NCBI GenBank assembly: GCA_023078555.1
Contig: CM041203.1
Span: 6,036,538 to 6,100,537 of the forward strand
DNA: 64,000 bases
Reading direction: 5' to 3'
DNA from: Ulva prolifera
Lineage: Eukaryota > Chlorophyta > Ulvophyceae > Ulvales > Ulvaceae
Positions 22,001-33,499 of the stretch are shown piece after piece. Under the pieces are notes generated by a model, which was given only the letters and a program-made list of their open reading frames with translations, ran no database searches and was not told the origin of the DNA. The translations under genes were made by a program, and so were the position numbers. How positions within the stretch are numbered: position 1 is the stretch's first letter; every line of letters starts with the position of its first letter.

Positions 22001-24494
22001 GTTTGTGTAGAAACCAAGTGGCTCAAACACTTCCCAAGCATGTATAGTCAGTTCCCAAGCATGTTTGTGTAGAAACCAAGTGGCTCAAGCAGTTCCCAAG
22101 CATGTCTAGTGAGTTCCCAAGCATGTTTGCGTAGAAACCAAGTGGCTCAAACACTTCCCAAGCATGTATAGTCAGTTCCCAAGCATGTTTGTGTAGAAAC
22201 CAAGTGGCTCAAACATTTCCCAAGCATGTTTGTGTAGAAACCAAGTGGCCGCGGCAATTCCCAAGCATGTCTAGTGAGTTCCCAAGCACGTTTGTGTAGA
22301 AACCAAGTGGCTCAAACACTTCCCAAGCATGTATAGTCAGTTCCCAAGCATGTTTGTGTAGAAACCAAGTGGCTCAAGCAGTTCCCAAGCATTTCTAGTG
22401 AGTTCCCAAGCATGTTTGTGTAGAAACCAAGTGGCTCAAGCAGTTCCCAAGCATGTCTAGTGAGTTCCCAAGCATGTTTGTGTAGAAACCAAGTGGCTCA
22501 AACAGTTCCCAAGCATGTCTAGTGAGTTCCCAAGCACGTTTGTGTAGGAACCAAGTGGCTCAAACACTTCCCAAGCATGTATAGTCAGTTCCCAAGCATG
22601 TTTGTGTAGAAACCAAGTGGCTCAAACAGTTCCCAAGCATGTTTGTTTAGAAACCCAGTGGCCGCGGCAATTCCCAAGCATGTCTAGTGAGTTCCCAAGC
22701 ACGTTTGTGTAGAACCCAAGTGGCTCAAACACTTCCCAAGCATGTATAGTCAGTTCCCAAGCATGTTTGTGTAGAAACCAAGTGGCTCAAACAGTTCCCA
22801 AGCATGTTTGTGTAGAAACCAAGTAGCCGCGGCAATTCCCAAGCATGTCTAGTGAGTTCCCAAGCACGTTTGTGTAGAACCCAAGTGGCTCAAACACTTC
22901 CCAAGCATGTATAGTCAGTTCCCAAGCATGTTTGTGTAGAAACCAAATGGCTCAAGCAGTTCCCAAGCATGTCTAGTGAGTTCCCAAGCATGTTTGTGTA
23001 GAAACCAAGTGGCTCAAACAGTTCCCAAGCATGTCTACTGAGGTCCCAAGCACGTTTGTGTAGAAACCAAGTGGCTCTAACACTTCCCAAGCATGTATAG
23101 TCAGTTCCCAAGCATGTTTGTGTAGAAACCAAGTGGCTCAAACAGTTCCCAAGCATGTCTACTGAGGTCCCAAGCACGTTTGTGTAGAAACCAAGTGGCT
23201 CTAACACTTCCCAAGCATGTATAGTCAGTTCCCAAGCATGTTTGTGTCGAAACCAAGTGGCTCAAGCAGTTCCCAAGCATTTCTAGTGAGTTCCCAAGCA
23301 TGTTTGTGTAGAAACCAAGTGGCCGCGGCAATTCCCAAGCATGTCTAGTGAGTTCCCAAGCATGTTTGTGTAGAAACCAAGTGGCTCAAACACTTCCCAA
23401 GCATGTCTAGTGAGTTCCCAAGCACGTTTGTGTAGGAACCAAGTGGCTCAAACACTTCCCAAGCATGTATAGTCAGTTCCCAAGCATGTTTGTGTAGAAA
23501 CCAAGTGGCTCAAACAGTTCCCAAGCATGTTTGTTTAGAAACCAAGTGGCCGCGGCAATTCCCAAGCATGTCTAGTGAGTTCCCAAGCACGTTTGTGTAG
23601 AACCCAAGTGGCTCAAACACTTCCCAAGCATGTATAGTCAGTTCCCAAGCATGTTTGTGTAGAAACCAAGTGGCTCAAACAGTTCCCAAGCATGTTTGTG
23701 TAGAAACCAAGCACGTTTGTGTAGAACCCAAGTGGCTCAAACACTTCCCAAGCATGTATAGTCAGTTCCCAAGCATGTTTGTGTAGAAACCAAATGGCTC
23801 AAGCAGTTCCCAAGCATGTCTAGTGAGTTCCCAAGCACGTTTGTGTAGAAACCAAGTGGCTCTAACACTTCCCAAGCATGTATAGTCGGTTCCCAAGCAT
23901 GTTTGTGTAGAAACCAAATGGCTCAAGCAGTTCCCAAGCATGTCTAGTGAGTTCCCAAGCATGTTTGCGTAGAAACCAAATGGCTCAAGCAGTTCCCAAG
24001 CATTTCTAGTGAGTTCCCAAGCATGTTTGTGTAGAAACCAAGTGGCCGCGGCAATTCCCAAGCATGTCTAGTGAGTTCCCAAGCATGTTTGTGTAGAAAC
24101 CAAGTGGCTCAAACACTTCCCAAGCATGTCTAGTGAGTTCCCAAGCACGTTTGTGTAGGAACCAAGTGGCTCAAACAGTTCCCAAGCATGTCTAGTGAGT
24201 TCCCAAGCACGTTTGTGTAGAAACCAAGTGGCTCAAACAGTTCCCAAGCATGTTTGTTTAGAAACCAAGTGGCCGCGGCAATTCCCAAGCATGTCTAGTG
24301 AGTTCCCAAGCACGTTTGTGTAGAACCCAAGTGGCTCAAACACTTCCCAAGCATGTATAGTCAGTTCCCAAGCATGTTTGTGTAGAAACCAAATGGCTCA
24401 AGAAGTTCCCAAGCATGTCTAGTGAGTTCCCAAGCATGTTTGTGTAGAAACCAAGTGGCTCAAACAGTTCCCAAGCATGTCTACTGAGGTCCCA
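19093..24494 (+). repeat. Right-arm satellite, entry block
   Basis: The first ~400 bp are indel-rich, then monomers are clean. Part of the block repeats at an offset of ~1,695 bp (19,690-20,400 against 21,385-22,100), including the private CCCGAGCATG at 19,987 and 21,682. The same private variant appears once more at 60,526 in a matching context. Between 22,600 and 24,494 the monomer order starts to resemble the 1,260-bp higher-order repeat, including an AAACCAAGCACG hybrid monomer at about 23,703. Confidence 0.85.
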
Positions 24495-25438
24495 AGCACG
24501 TTTGTGTAGAAACCAAGTGGCTCAAACACTTCCCAAGCATGTCTAGTGAGTTCCCAAGCACGTTTGTGTAGGAACCAAGTGGCTCAAACACTTCCCAAGC
24601 ATGTATAGTCAGTTCCCAAGCACGTTTGTGTAGAAACCAAGTGGCCCAAACAGTTCCCAAGCATGTCTACTGAGGTCCCAAGCACGTTTGTGTAGAAACC
24701 AAGTGGCTCTAACACTTCCCAAGCATGTATAGTCAGTTCCCAAGCATGTTTGTGTAGAAACCAAGTGGCTCAAGCAGTTCCCAAGCATGTCTTGTGAGTT
24801 CCCAAGCATGTTTGCGTAGAAACCAAGTGGCTCAAACACTTCCCAAGCATGTCTACTGAGGTCCCAAGCACGTTTGTGTAGAAACCAAGTGGCTCTAACA
24901 CTTCCCAAGCATGTATAGTCAGTTCCCAAGCATGTTTGTGTAGAAACCAAGTGGCTCAAGCAGTTCCCAAGCATGTCTTGTGAGTTCCCAAGCATGTTTG
25001 CGTAGAAACCAAGTGGCTCAAACACTTCCCAAGCATGTATAGTCAGTTCCCAAGCATGTTTGTGTAGAAACCAAGTGGCTCAAGCAGTTCCCAAGCATGT
25101 CTAGTGAGTTCCCAAGCACGTTTGTGTAGGAACCAAGTGGCTCAAACACTTCCCAAGCATGTATAGTCAGTTCCCAAGCATGTTTGTGTAGAAACCAAGT
25201 GGCTCAAACAGTTCCCAAGCATGTTTGTTTAGAAACCAAGTGGCCGCGGCAATTCCCAAGCATGTCTAGTGAGTTCCCAAGCACGTTTGTGTAGAACCCA
25301 AGTGGCTCAAACACTTCCCAAGCATGTATAGTCAGTTCCCAAGCATGTTTGTGTAGAAACCAAGTGGCTCAAACAGTTCCCAAGAATGTTTGTGTAGAAA
25401 CCAAGCACGTTTGTGTAGAACCCAAGTGGCTCAAACAC

Positions 25439-26698
25439 TTCCCAAGCATGTATAGTCAGTTCCCAAGCATGTTTGTGTAGAAACCAAATGGCTCAAGCAG
25501 TTCCCAAGCATGTCTAGTGAGTTCCCAAGCACGTTTGTGTAGAAACCAAGTGGCTCTAACACTTCCCAAGCATGTATAGTCGGTTCCCAAGCATGTTTGT
25601 GTAGAAACCAAATGGCTCAAGCAGTTCCCAAGCATGTCTAGTGAGTTCCCAAGCATGTTTGCGTAGAAACCAAGTGGCTCAAGCAGTTCCCAAGCATTTC
25701 TAGTGAGTTCCCAAGCATGTTTGTTTAGAAACCCAGTGGCCGCGGCAATTCCCAAGCATGTCTAGTGAGTTCCCAAGCATGTTTGTGTAGAAACCAAGTG
25801 GCTCAAACACTTCCCAAGCATGTCTAGTGAGTTCCCAAGCACGTTTGTGTAGGAACCAAGTGGCTCAAACACTTCCCAAGCATTTCCAGTGAGTTCCCAA
25901 GCATGTTTGTGTAGAAACCAAGTGGCCGCGGCAATTCCCAAGCATGTCTAGTGAGTTCCCAAGCACGTTTGTGTAGAAACCAAGTGGCTCAAACACTTCC
26001 CAAGCATGTATAGTCAGTTTCCAAGCACGTTTGTGTAGAAACCAAGTGGCTCAAACAGTTCCCAAGCATGTTTGTTTAGAAACCAAGTGGCCGCGGCAAT
26101 TCCCAAGCATGTCTAGTGAGTTCCCAAGCACGTTTGTGTAGAACCCAAGTGGCTCAAACACTTCCCAAGCATGTATAGTCAGTTCCCAAGCATGTTTGTG
26201 TAGAAACCAAGTGGCTCAAACAGTTCCCAAGCATGTTTGTGTAGAAACCAAGTGGCCGCGGCAATTCCCAAGCATGTCTAGTGAGTTCCCAAGCACGTTT
26301 GTGTAGAACCCAAGTGGCTCAAACACTTCCCAAGCATGTATAGTCAGTTCCCAAGCATGTTTGCGTAGAAACCAAGTGGCTCAAGCAGTTCCCAAGCATT
26401 TCTAGTGAGTTCCCAAGCATGTTTGTGTAGAAACCAAGTGGCCGCGGCAATTCCCAAGCATGTCTAGTGAGTTCCCAAGCATGTTTGTGTAGAAACCAAG
26501 TGGCTCAAACACTTCCCAAGCATGTCTAGTGAGTTCCCAAGCACGTTTGTGTAGGAACCAAGTGGCTCAAACACTTCCCAAGCATGTATAGTCAGTTCCC
26601 AAGCACGTTTGTGTAGAAACCAAGTGGCTCAAACAGTTCCCAAGCATGTTTGTGTAGAAACCAAGCACGTTTGTGTAGAACCCAAGTGGCTCAAACAC
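25439..26698 (+). repeat. 1,260-bp higher-order repeat, copy 1
   Basis: A fixed series of 21 monomers: 19 of 62 bp and two of 41 bp, summing to 1,260. It starts with the TATAGTCAG / AAATGGCTCAAGCAG monomer and ends with the hybrid AAACCAAGCACG monomer. It differs from copy 2 at only a few sites seen by eye, for example TTTCCAGTGAG where copy 2 has TTTCTAGTGAG. Confidence 0.93.
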
Positions 26699-27318
26699 TT
26701 CCCAAGCATGTATAGTCAGTTCCCAAGCATGTTTGTGTAGAAACCAAATGGCTCAAGCAGTTCCCAAGCATGTCTAGTGAGTTCCCAAGCACGTTTGTGT
26801 AGAAACCAAGTGGCTCTAACACTTCCCAAGCATGTATAGTCGGTTCCCAAGCATGTTTGTGTAGAAACCAAATGGCTCAAGCAGTTCCCAAGCATGTCTA
26901 GTGAGTTCCCAAGCATGTTTGCGTAGAAACCAAGTGGCTCAAACAGTTCCCAAGCATTTCTAGTGAGTTCCCAAGCATGTTTGTTTAGAAACCCAGTGGC
27001 CGCGGCAATTCCCAAGCATGTCTAGTGAGTTCCCAAGCATGTTTGTGTAGAAACCAAGTGGCTCAAACACTTCCCAAGCATGTCTAGTGAGTTCCCAAGC
27101 ACGTTTGTGTAGGAACCAAGTGGCTCAAACACTTCCCAAGCATTTCTAGTGAGTTCCCAAGCATGTTTGTGTAGAAACCAAGTGGCCGCGGCAATTCCCA
27201 AGCATGTCTAGTGAGTTCCCAAGCACGTTTGTGTAGAAACCAAGTGGCTCAAACACTTCCCAAGCATGTATAGTCAGTTTCCAAGCACGTTTGTGTAGAA
27301 ACCAAGTGGCTCAAACAG

Positions 27319-27359
27319 TTCCCAAGCATGTTTGTTTAGAAACCAAGTGGCCGCGGCAA
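27319..27359 (+). repeat. 41-bp short monomer (example)
   Basis: Runs straight from the preceding CTCAAACAG into TTCCCAAGCATG followed by TTTGTTTAG, so the first 21-bp subunit is missing. This is the product expected from exchange between the two TTCCCAAGCATGT subunits of one monomer. It ends GGCCGCGGCAA, as most short monomers here do. Short monomers ending AAATGGCTCAAGCAG are the exception (near 19,705, 21,400, 43,440, 49,825 and 56,028). Confidence 0.92.
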
Positions 27360-27896
27360 TTCCCAAGCATGTCTAGTGAGTTCCCAAGCACGTTTGTGTA
27401 GAACCCAAGTGGCTCAAACACTTCCCAAGCATGTATAGTCAGTTCCCAAGCATGTTTGTGTAGAAACCAAGTGGCTCAAACAGTTCCCAAGCATGTTTGT
27501 GTAGAAACCAAGTGGCCGCGGCAATTCCCAAGCATGTCTAGTGAGTTCCCAAGCACGTTTGTGTAGAACCCAAGTGGCTCAAACACTTCCCAAGCATGTA
27601 TAGTCAGTTCCCAAGCATGTTTGCGTAGAAACCAAGTGGCTCAAGCAGTTCCCAAGCATTTCTAGTGAGTTCCCAAGCATGTTTGTGTAGAAACCAAGTG
27701 GCCGCGGCAATTCCCAAGCATGTCTAGTGAGTTCCCAAGCATGTTTGTGTAGAAACCAAGTGGCTCAAACACTTCCCAAGCATGTCTAGTGAGTTCCCAA
27801 GCACGTTTGTGTAGGAACCAAGTGGCTCAAACACTTCCCAAGCATGTATAGTCAGTTCCCAAGCACGTTTGTGTAGAAACCAAGTGGCTCAAACAG

Positions 27897-27958
27897 TTCC
27901 CAAGCATGTTTGTGTAGAAACCAAGCACGTTTGTGTAGAACCCAAGTGGCTCAAACAC
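27897..27958 (+). repeat. Hybrid monomer with 21-bp register shift (example)
   Basis: Reads TTCCCAAGCATGTTTGTG, then AGAAACCAAG, then CACGTTTGTG. Subunit three is cut at CCAAG and joined back to the CACG of another subunit two. Total length stays 62 bp, but the subunit order is changed. The joining word CCAAGCA is shared by both partners. Confidence 0.9.
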
Positions 27959-28702
27959 TTCCCAAGCATGTATAGTCAGTTCCCAAGCATGTTTGTGTAG
28001 AAACCAAATGGCTCAAGCAGTTCCCAAGCATGTCTAGTGAGTTCCCAAGCACGTTTGTGTAGAAACCAAGTGGCTCTAACACTTCCCAAGCATGTATAGT
28101 CGGTTCCCAAGCATGTTTGTGTAGAAACCAAATGGCTCAAGCAGTTCCCAAGCATGTCTAGTGAGTTCCCAAGCATGTTTGCGTAGAAACCAAGTGGCTC
28201 AAGCAGTTCCCAAGCATTTCTAGTGAGTTCCCAAGCATGTTTGTGTAGAAACCAAGTGGCCGCGGCAATTCCCAAGCATGTCTAGTGAGTTCCCAAGCAC
28301 GTTTGTGTAGAACCCAAGTGGCTCAAACACTTCCCAAGCATGTATAGTCAGTTCCCAAGCATGTTTGCGTAGAAACCAAGTGGCTCAAGCAGTTCCCAAG
28401 CATTTCTAGTGAGTTCCCAAGCATGTTTGTGTAGAAACCAAGTGGCCGCGGCAATTCCCAAGCATGTCTAGTGAGTTCCCAAGCATGTTTGTGTAGAAAC
28501 CAAGTGGCTCAAACACTTCCCAAGCATGTCTAGTGAGTTCCCAAGCACGTTTGTGTAGGAACCAAGTGGCTCAAACACTTCCCAAGCATGTATAGTCAGT
28601 TCCCAAGCACGTTTGTGTAGAAACCAAGTGGCTCAAACAGTTCCCAAGCATGTTTGTGTAGAAACCAAGCACGTTTGTGTAGAACCCAAGTGGCTCAAAC
28701 AC
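27959..28702 (+). repeat. Shortened higher-order repeat, 744 bp
   Basis: Begins as a third 1,260-bp copy but passes from monomer 5 directly to monomer 13. It therefore has 12 monomers of 62 bp and no 41-bp monomers. The missing 516 bp include both short monomers. The joint lies at a CCGCGGCAA-ending monomer, which is the ending shared by both sides of the deletion. Confidence 0.88.
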
Positions 28703-28791
28703 TTCCCAAGCATGTATAGTCAGTTCCCAAGCATGTTTGTGTAGAAACCAAATGGCTCAAGCAGTTCCCAAGCATGTCTAGTGAGTTCCCA

Positions 28792-31700
28792 AGCACGTTT
28801 GTGTAGAAACCAAGTGGCTCAAACACTTCCCAAGCATGTCTAGTGAGTTCCCAAGCACGTTTGTGTAGGAACCAAGTGGCTCAAACACTTCCCAAGCATG
28901 TATAGTCAGTTCCCAAGCACGTTTGTGTAGAAACCAAGTGGCCCAAACAGTTCCCAAGCATGTCTACTGAGGTCCCAAGCACGTTTGTGTAGAAACCAAG
29001 TGGCTCTAACACTTCCCAAGCATGTATAGTCAGTTCCCAAGCATGTTTGTGTAGAAACCAAGTGGCTCAAGCAGTTCCCAAGCATGTCTTGTGAGTTCCC
29101 AAGCATGTTTGCGTAGAAACCAAGTGGCTCAAACACTTCCCAAGCATGTCTACTGAGGTCCCAAGCACGTTTGTGTAGAAACCAAGTGGCTCTAACACTT
29201 CCCAAGCATGTATAGTCAGTTCCCAAGCATGTTTGTGTAGAAACCAAGTGGCTCAAGCAGTTCCCAAGCATGTCTTGTGAGTTCCCAAGCATGTTTGCGT
29301 AGAAACCAAGTGGCTCAAACACTTCCCAAGCATGTATAGTCAGTTCCCAAGCATGTTTGTGTAGAAACCAAGTGGCTCAAGCAGTTCCCAAGCATGTCTA
29401 GTGAGTTCCCAAGCACGTTTGTGTAGGAACCAAGTGGCTCAAACACTTCCCAAGCATGTATAGTCAGTTCCCAAGCATGTTTGTGTAGAAACCAAGTGGC
29501 TCAAACAGTTCCCAAGCATGTTTGTTTAGAAACCAAGTGGCCGCGGCAATTCCCAAGCATGTCTAGTGAGTTCCCAAGCACGTTTGTGTAGAACCCAAGT
29601 GGCTCAAACACTTCCCAAGCATGTATAGTCAGTTCCCAAGCATGTTTGTGTAGAAACCAAGTGGCTCAAACAGTTCCCAAGAATGTTTGTGTAGAAACCA
29701 AGCACGTTTGTGTAGAACCCAAGTGGCTCAAACACTTCCCAAGCATGTATAGTCAGTTCCCAAGCATGTTTGTGTAGAAACCAAATGGCTCAAGCAGTTC
29801 CCAAGCATGTCTAGTGAGTTCCCAAGCACGTTTGTGTAGAAACCAAGTGGCTCTAACACTTCCCAAGCATGTATAGTCGGTTCCCAAGCATGTTTGTGTA
29901 GAAACCAAATGGCTCAAGCAGTTCCCAAGCATGTCTAGTGAGTTCCCAAGCATGTTTGCGTAGAAACCAAGTGGCTCAAGCAGTTCCCAAGCATTTCTAG
30001 TGAGTTCCCAAGCATGTTTGTTTAGAAACCCAGTGGCCGCGGCAATTCCCAAGCATGTCTAGTGAGTTCCCAAGCATGTTTGTGTAGAAACCAAGTGGCT
30101 CAAACACTTCCCAAGCATGTCTAGTGAGTTCCCAAGCACGTTTGTGTAGGAACCAAGTGGCTCAAACACTTCCCAAGCATTTCCAGTGAGTTCCCAAGCA
30201 TGTTTGTGTAGAAACCAAGTGGCCGCGGCAATTCCCAAGCATGTCTAGTGAGTTCCCAAGCACGTTTGTGTAGAAACCAAGTGGCTCAAACACTTCCCAA
30301 GCATGTATAGTCAGTTTCCAAGCACGTTTGTGTAGAAACCAAGTGGCTCAAACAGTTCCCAAGCATGTTTGTTTAGAAACCAAGTGGCCGCGGCAATTCC
30401 CAAGCATGTCTAGTGAGTTCCCAAGCACGTTTGTGTAGAACCCAAGTGGCTCAAACACTTCCCAAGCATGTATAGTCAGTTCCCAAGCATGTTTGTGTAG
30501 AAACCAAGTGGCTCAAACAGTTCCCAAGCATGTTTGTGTAGAAACCAAGTGGCCGCGGCAATTCCCAAGCATGTCTAGTGAGTTCCCAAGCACGTTTGTG
30601 TAGAACCCAAGTGGCTCAAACACTTCCCAAGCATGTATAGTCAGTTCCCAAGCATGTTTGCGTAGAAACCAAGTGGCTCAAGCAGTTCCCAAGCATTTCT
30701 AGTGAGTTCCCAAGCATGTTTGTGTAGAAACCAAGTGGCCGCGGCAATTCCCAAGCATGTCTAGTGAGTTCCCAAGCATGTTTGTGTAGAAACCAAGTGG
30801 CTCAAACACTTCCCAAGCATGTCTAGTGAGTTCCCAAGCACGTTTGTGTAGGAACCAAGTGGCTCAAACACTTCCCAAGCATGTATAGTCAGTTCCCAAG
30901 CACGTTTGTGTAGAAACCAAGTGGCTCAAACAGTTCCCAAGCATGTTTGTGTAGAAACCAAGCACGTTTGTGTAGAACCCAAGTGGCTCAAACACTTCCC
31001 AAGCATGTATAGTCAGTTCCCAAGCATGTTTGTGTAGAAACCAAATGGCTCAAGCAGTTCCCAAGCATGTCTAGTGAGTTCCCAAGCACGTTTGTGTAGA
31101 AACCAAGTGGCTCTAACACTTCCCAAGCATGTATAGTCGGTTCCCAAGCATGTTTGTGTAGAAACCAAATGGCTCAAGCAGTTCCCAAGCATGTCTAGTG
31201 AGTTCCCAAGCATGTTTGCGTAGAAACCAAGTGGCTCAAACAGTTCCCAAGCATTTCTAGTGAGTTCCCAAGCATGTTTGTTTAGAAACCCAGTGGCCGC
31301 GGCAATTCCCAAGCATGTCTAGTGAGTTCCCAAGCATGTTTGTGTAGAAACCAAGTGGCTCAAACACTTCCCAAGCATGTCTAGTGAGTTCCCAAGCACG
31401 TTTGTGTAGGAACCAAGTGGCTCAAACACTTCCCAAGCATTTCTAGTGAGTTCCCAAGCATGTTTGTGTAGAAACCAAGTGGCCGCGGCAATTCCCAAGC
31501 ATGTCTAGTGAGTTCCCAAGCACGTTTGTGTAGAAACCAAGTGGCTCAAACACTTCCCAAGCATGTATAGTCAGTTTCCAAGCACGTTTGTGTAGAAACC
31601 AAGTGGCTCAAACAGTTCCCAAGCATGTTTGTTTAGAAACCAAGTGGCCGCGGCAATTCCCAAGCATGTCTAGTGAGTTCCCAAGCACGTTTGTGTAGAA

Positions 31701-32527
31701 CCCAAGTGGCTCAAACACTTCCCAAGCATGTATAGTCAGTTCCCAAGCATGTTTGTGTAGAAACCAAGTGGCTCAAACAGTTCCCAAGCATGTTTGTGTA
31801 GAAACCAAGTGGCCGCGGCAATTCCCAAGCATGTCTAGTGAGTTCCCAAGCACGTTTGTGTAGAACCCAAGTGGCTCAAACACTTCCCAAGCATGTATAG
31901 TCAGTTCCCAAGCATGTTTGCGTAGAAACCAAGTGGCTCAAGCAGTTCCCAAGCATTTCTAGTGAGTTCCCAAGCATGTTTGTGTAGAAACCAAGTGGCC
32001 GCGGCAATTCCCAAGCATGTCTAGTGAGTTCCCAAGCATGTTTGTGTAGAAACCAAGTGGCTCAAACACTTCCCAAGCATGTCTAGTGAGTTCCCAAGCA
32101 CGTTTGTGTAGGAACCAAGTGGCTCAAACACTTCCCAAGCATGTATAGTCAGTTCCCAAGCACGTTTGTGTAGAAACCAAGTGGCTCAAACAGTTCCCAA
32201 GCATGTTTGTGTAGAAACCAAGCACGTTTGTGTAGAACCCAAGTGGCTCAAACACTTCCCAAGCATGTATAGTCAGTTCCCAAGCATGTTTGTGTAGAAA
32301 CCAAATGGCTCAAGCAGTTCCCAAGCATGTCTAGTGAGTTCCCAAGCACGTTTGTGTAGAAACCAAGTGGCTCTAACACTTCCCAAGCATGTATAGTCGG
32401 TTCCCAAGCATGTTTGTGTAGAAACCAAATGGCTCAAGCAGTTCCCAAGCATGTCTAGTGAGTTCCCAAGCATGTTTGCGTAGAAACCAAGTGGCTCAAG
32501 CAGTTCCCAAGCATTTCTAGTGAGTTC
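28792..32527 (+). repeat. ~3.7-kb satellite block, copy 2
   Basis: Second copy of 24,495-28,230. It contains complete 1,260-bp repeats at 29,736-30,995 and 30,996-32,255. At the right edge it keeps TTTGTTTAGAAACCCAG where copy 1 has TTTGTGTAGAAACCAAG, so the match ends there. The left part of the window (1-1,430) is a further near-identical copy of this block. Confidence 0.9.
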
Positions 32528-33499
32528 CCAAGCATGTTTGTTTAGAAACCCAGTGGCCGCGGCAATTCCCAAGCATGTCTAGTGAGTTCCCAAGCATGTT
32601 TGTGTAGAAACCAAGTGGCTCAAACACTTCCCAAGCATGTCTAGTGAGTTCCCAAGCACGTTTGTGTAGGAACCAAGTGGCTCAAACAGTTCCCAAGCAT
32701 GTCTAGTGAGTTCCCAAGCACGTTTGTGTAGAAACCAAGTGGCTCAAACAGTTCCCAAGCATGTTTGTTTAGAAACCAAGTGGCCGCGGCAATTCCCAAG
32801 CATGTCTAGTGAGTTCCCAAGCACGTTTGTGTAGAACCCAAGTGGCTCAAACACTTCCCAAGCATGTATAGTCAGTTCCCAAGCATGTTTGTGTAGAAAC
32901 CAAATGGCTCAAGAAGTTCCCAAGCATGTCTAGTGAGTTCCCAAGCATGTTTGTGTAGAAACCAAGTGGCTCAAACAGTTCCCAAGCATGTCTACTGAGG
33001 TCCCAAGCACGTTTGTGTAGAAACCAAGTGGCTCAAACACTTCCCAAGCATGTCTAGTGAGTTCCCAAGCACGTTTGTGTAGGAACCAAGTGGCTCAAAC
33101 ACTTCCCAAGCATGTATAGTCAGTTCCCAAGCACGTTTGTGTAGAAACCAAGTGGCCCAAACAGTTCCCAAGCATGTATAGTCAGTTCCCAAGCATGTTT
33201 GTGTAGAAACCAAGTGGCTCAAGCAGTTCCCAAGCATGTCTAGTGAGTTCCCAAGCATGTTTGTGTAGAAACCAAGTGGCTCAAGCAGTTCCCAAGCATG
33301 TCTAGTGAGTTCCCAAGCATGTTTGTGTAGAAACCAAGTGGCTCAAACAGTTCCCAAGCATGTCTACTGAGGTCCCAAGCACGTTTGTGTAGAAACCAAG
33401 TGGCCCAAACAGTTCCCAAGCATGTATAGTCAGTTCCCAAGCATGTTTGTGTAGAAACCAAGTGGCTCAAGCAGTTCCCAAGCATGTATAGTCAGTTCC

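Larger units (their letters stand above)
26699..27958 (+). repeat. 1,260-bp higher-order repeat, copy 2
   Basis: Reference copy for the monomer order, read unit by unit. Monomers 1-10 are 62 bp, then 41 bp, two of 62, 41 bp, then seven of 62. The two short monomers both end in GGCCGCGGCAA, and the last monomer is the 21-bp-shifted hybrid. Confidence 0.95.
24495..28230 (+). repeat. ~3.7-kb satellite block, copy 1
   Basis: Matches 28,792-32,527 at an offset of exactly 4,297 bp (66 x 62 + 5 x 41). The match includes two full 1,260-bp repeats with their private differences, such as the CTCAAACAG/CTCAAGCAG difference near 26,940. This is therefore a tandem duplication of a segment larger than one higher-order repeat. 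Confidence 0.9.
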
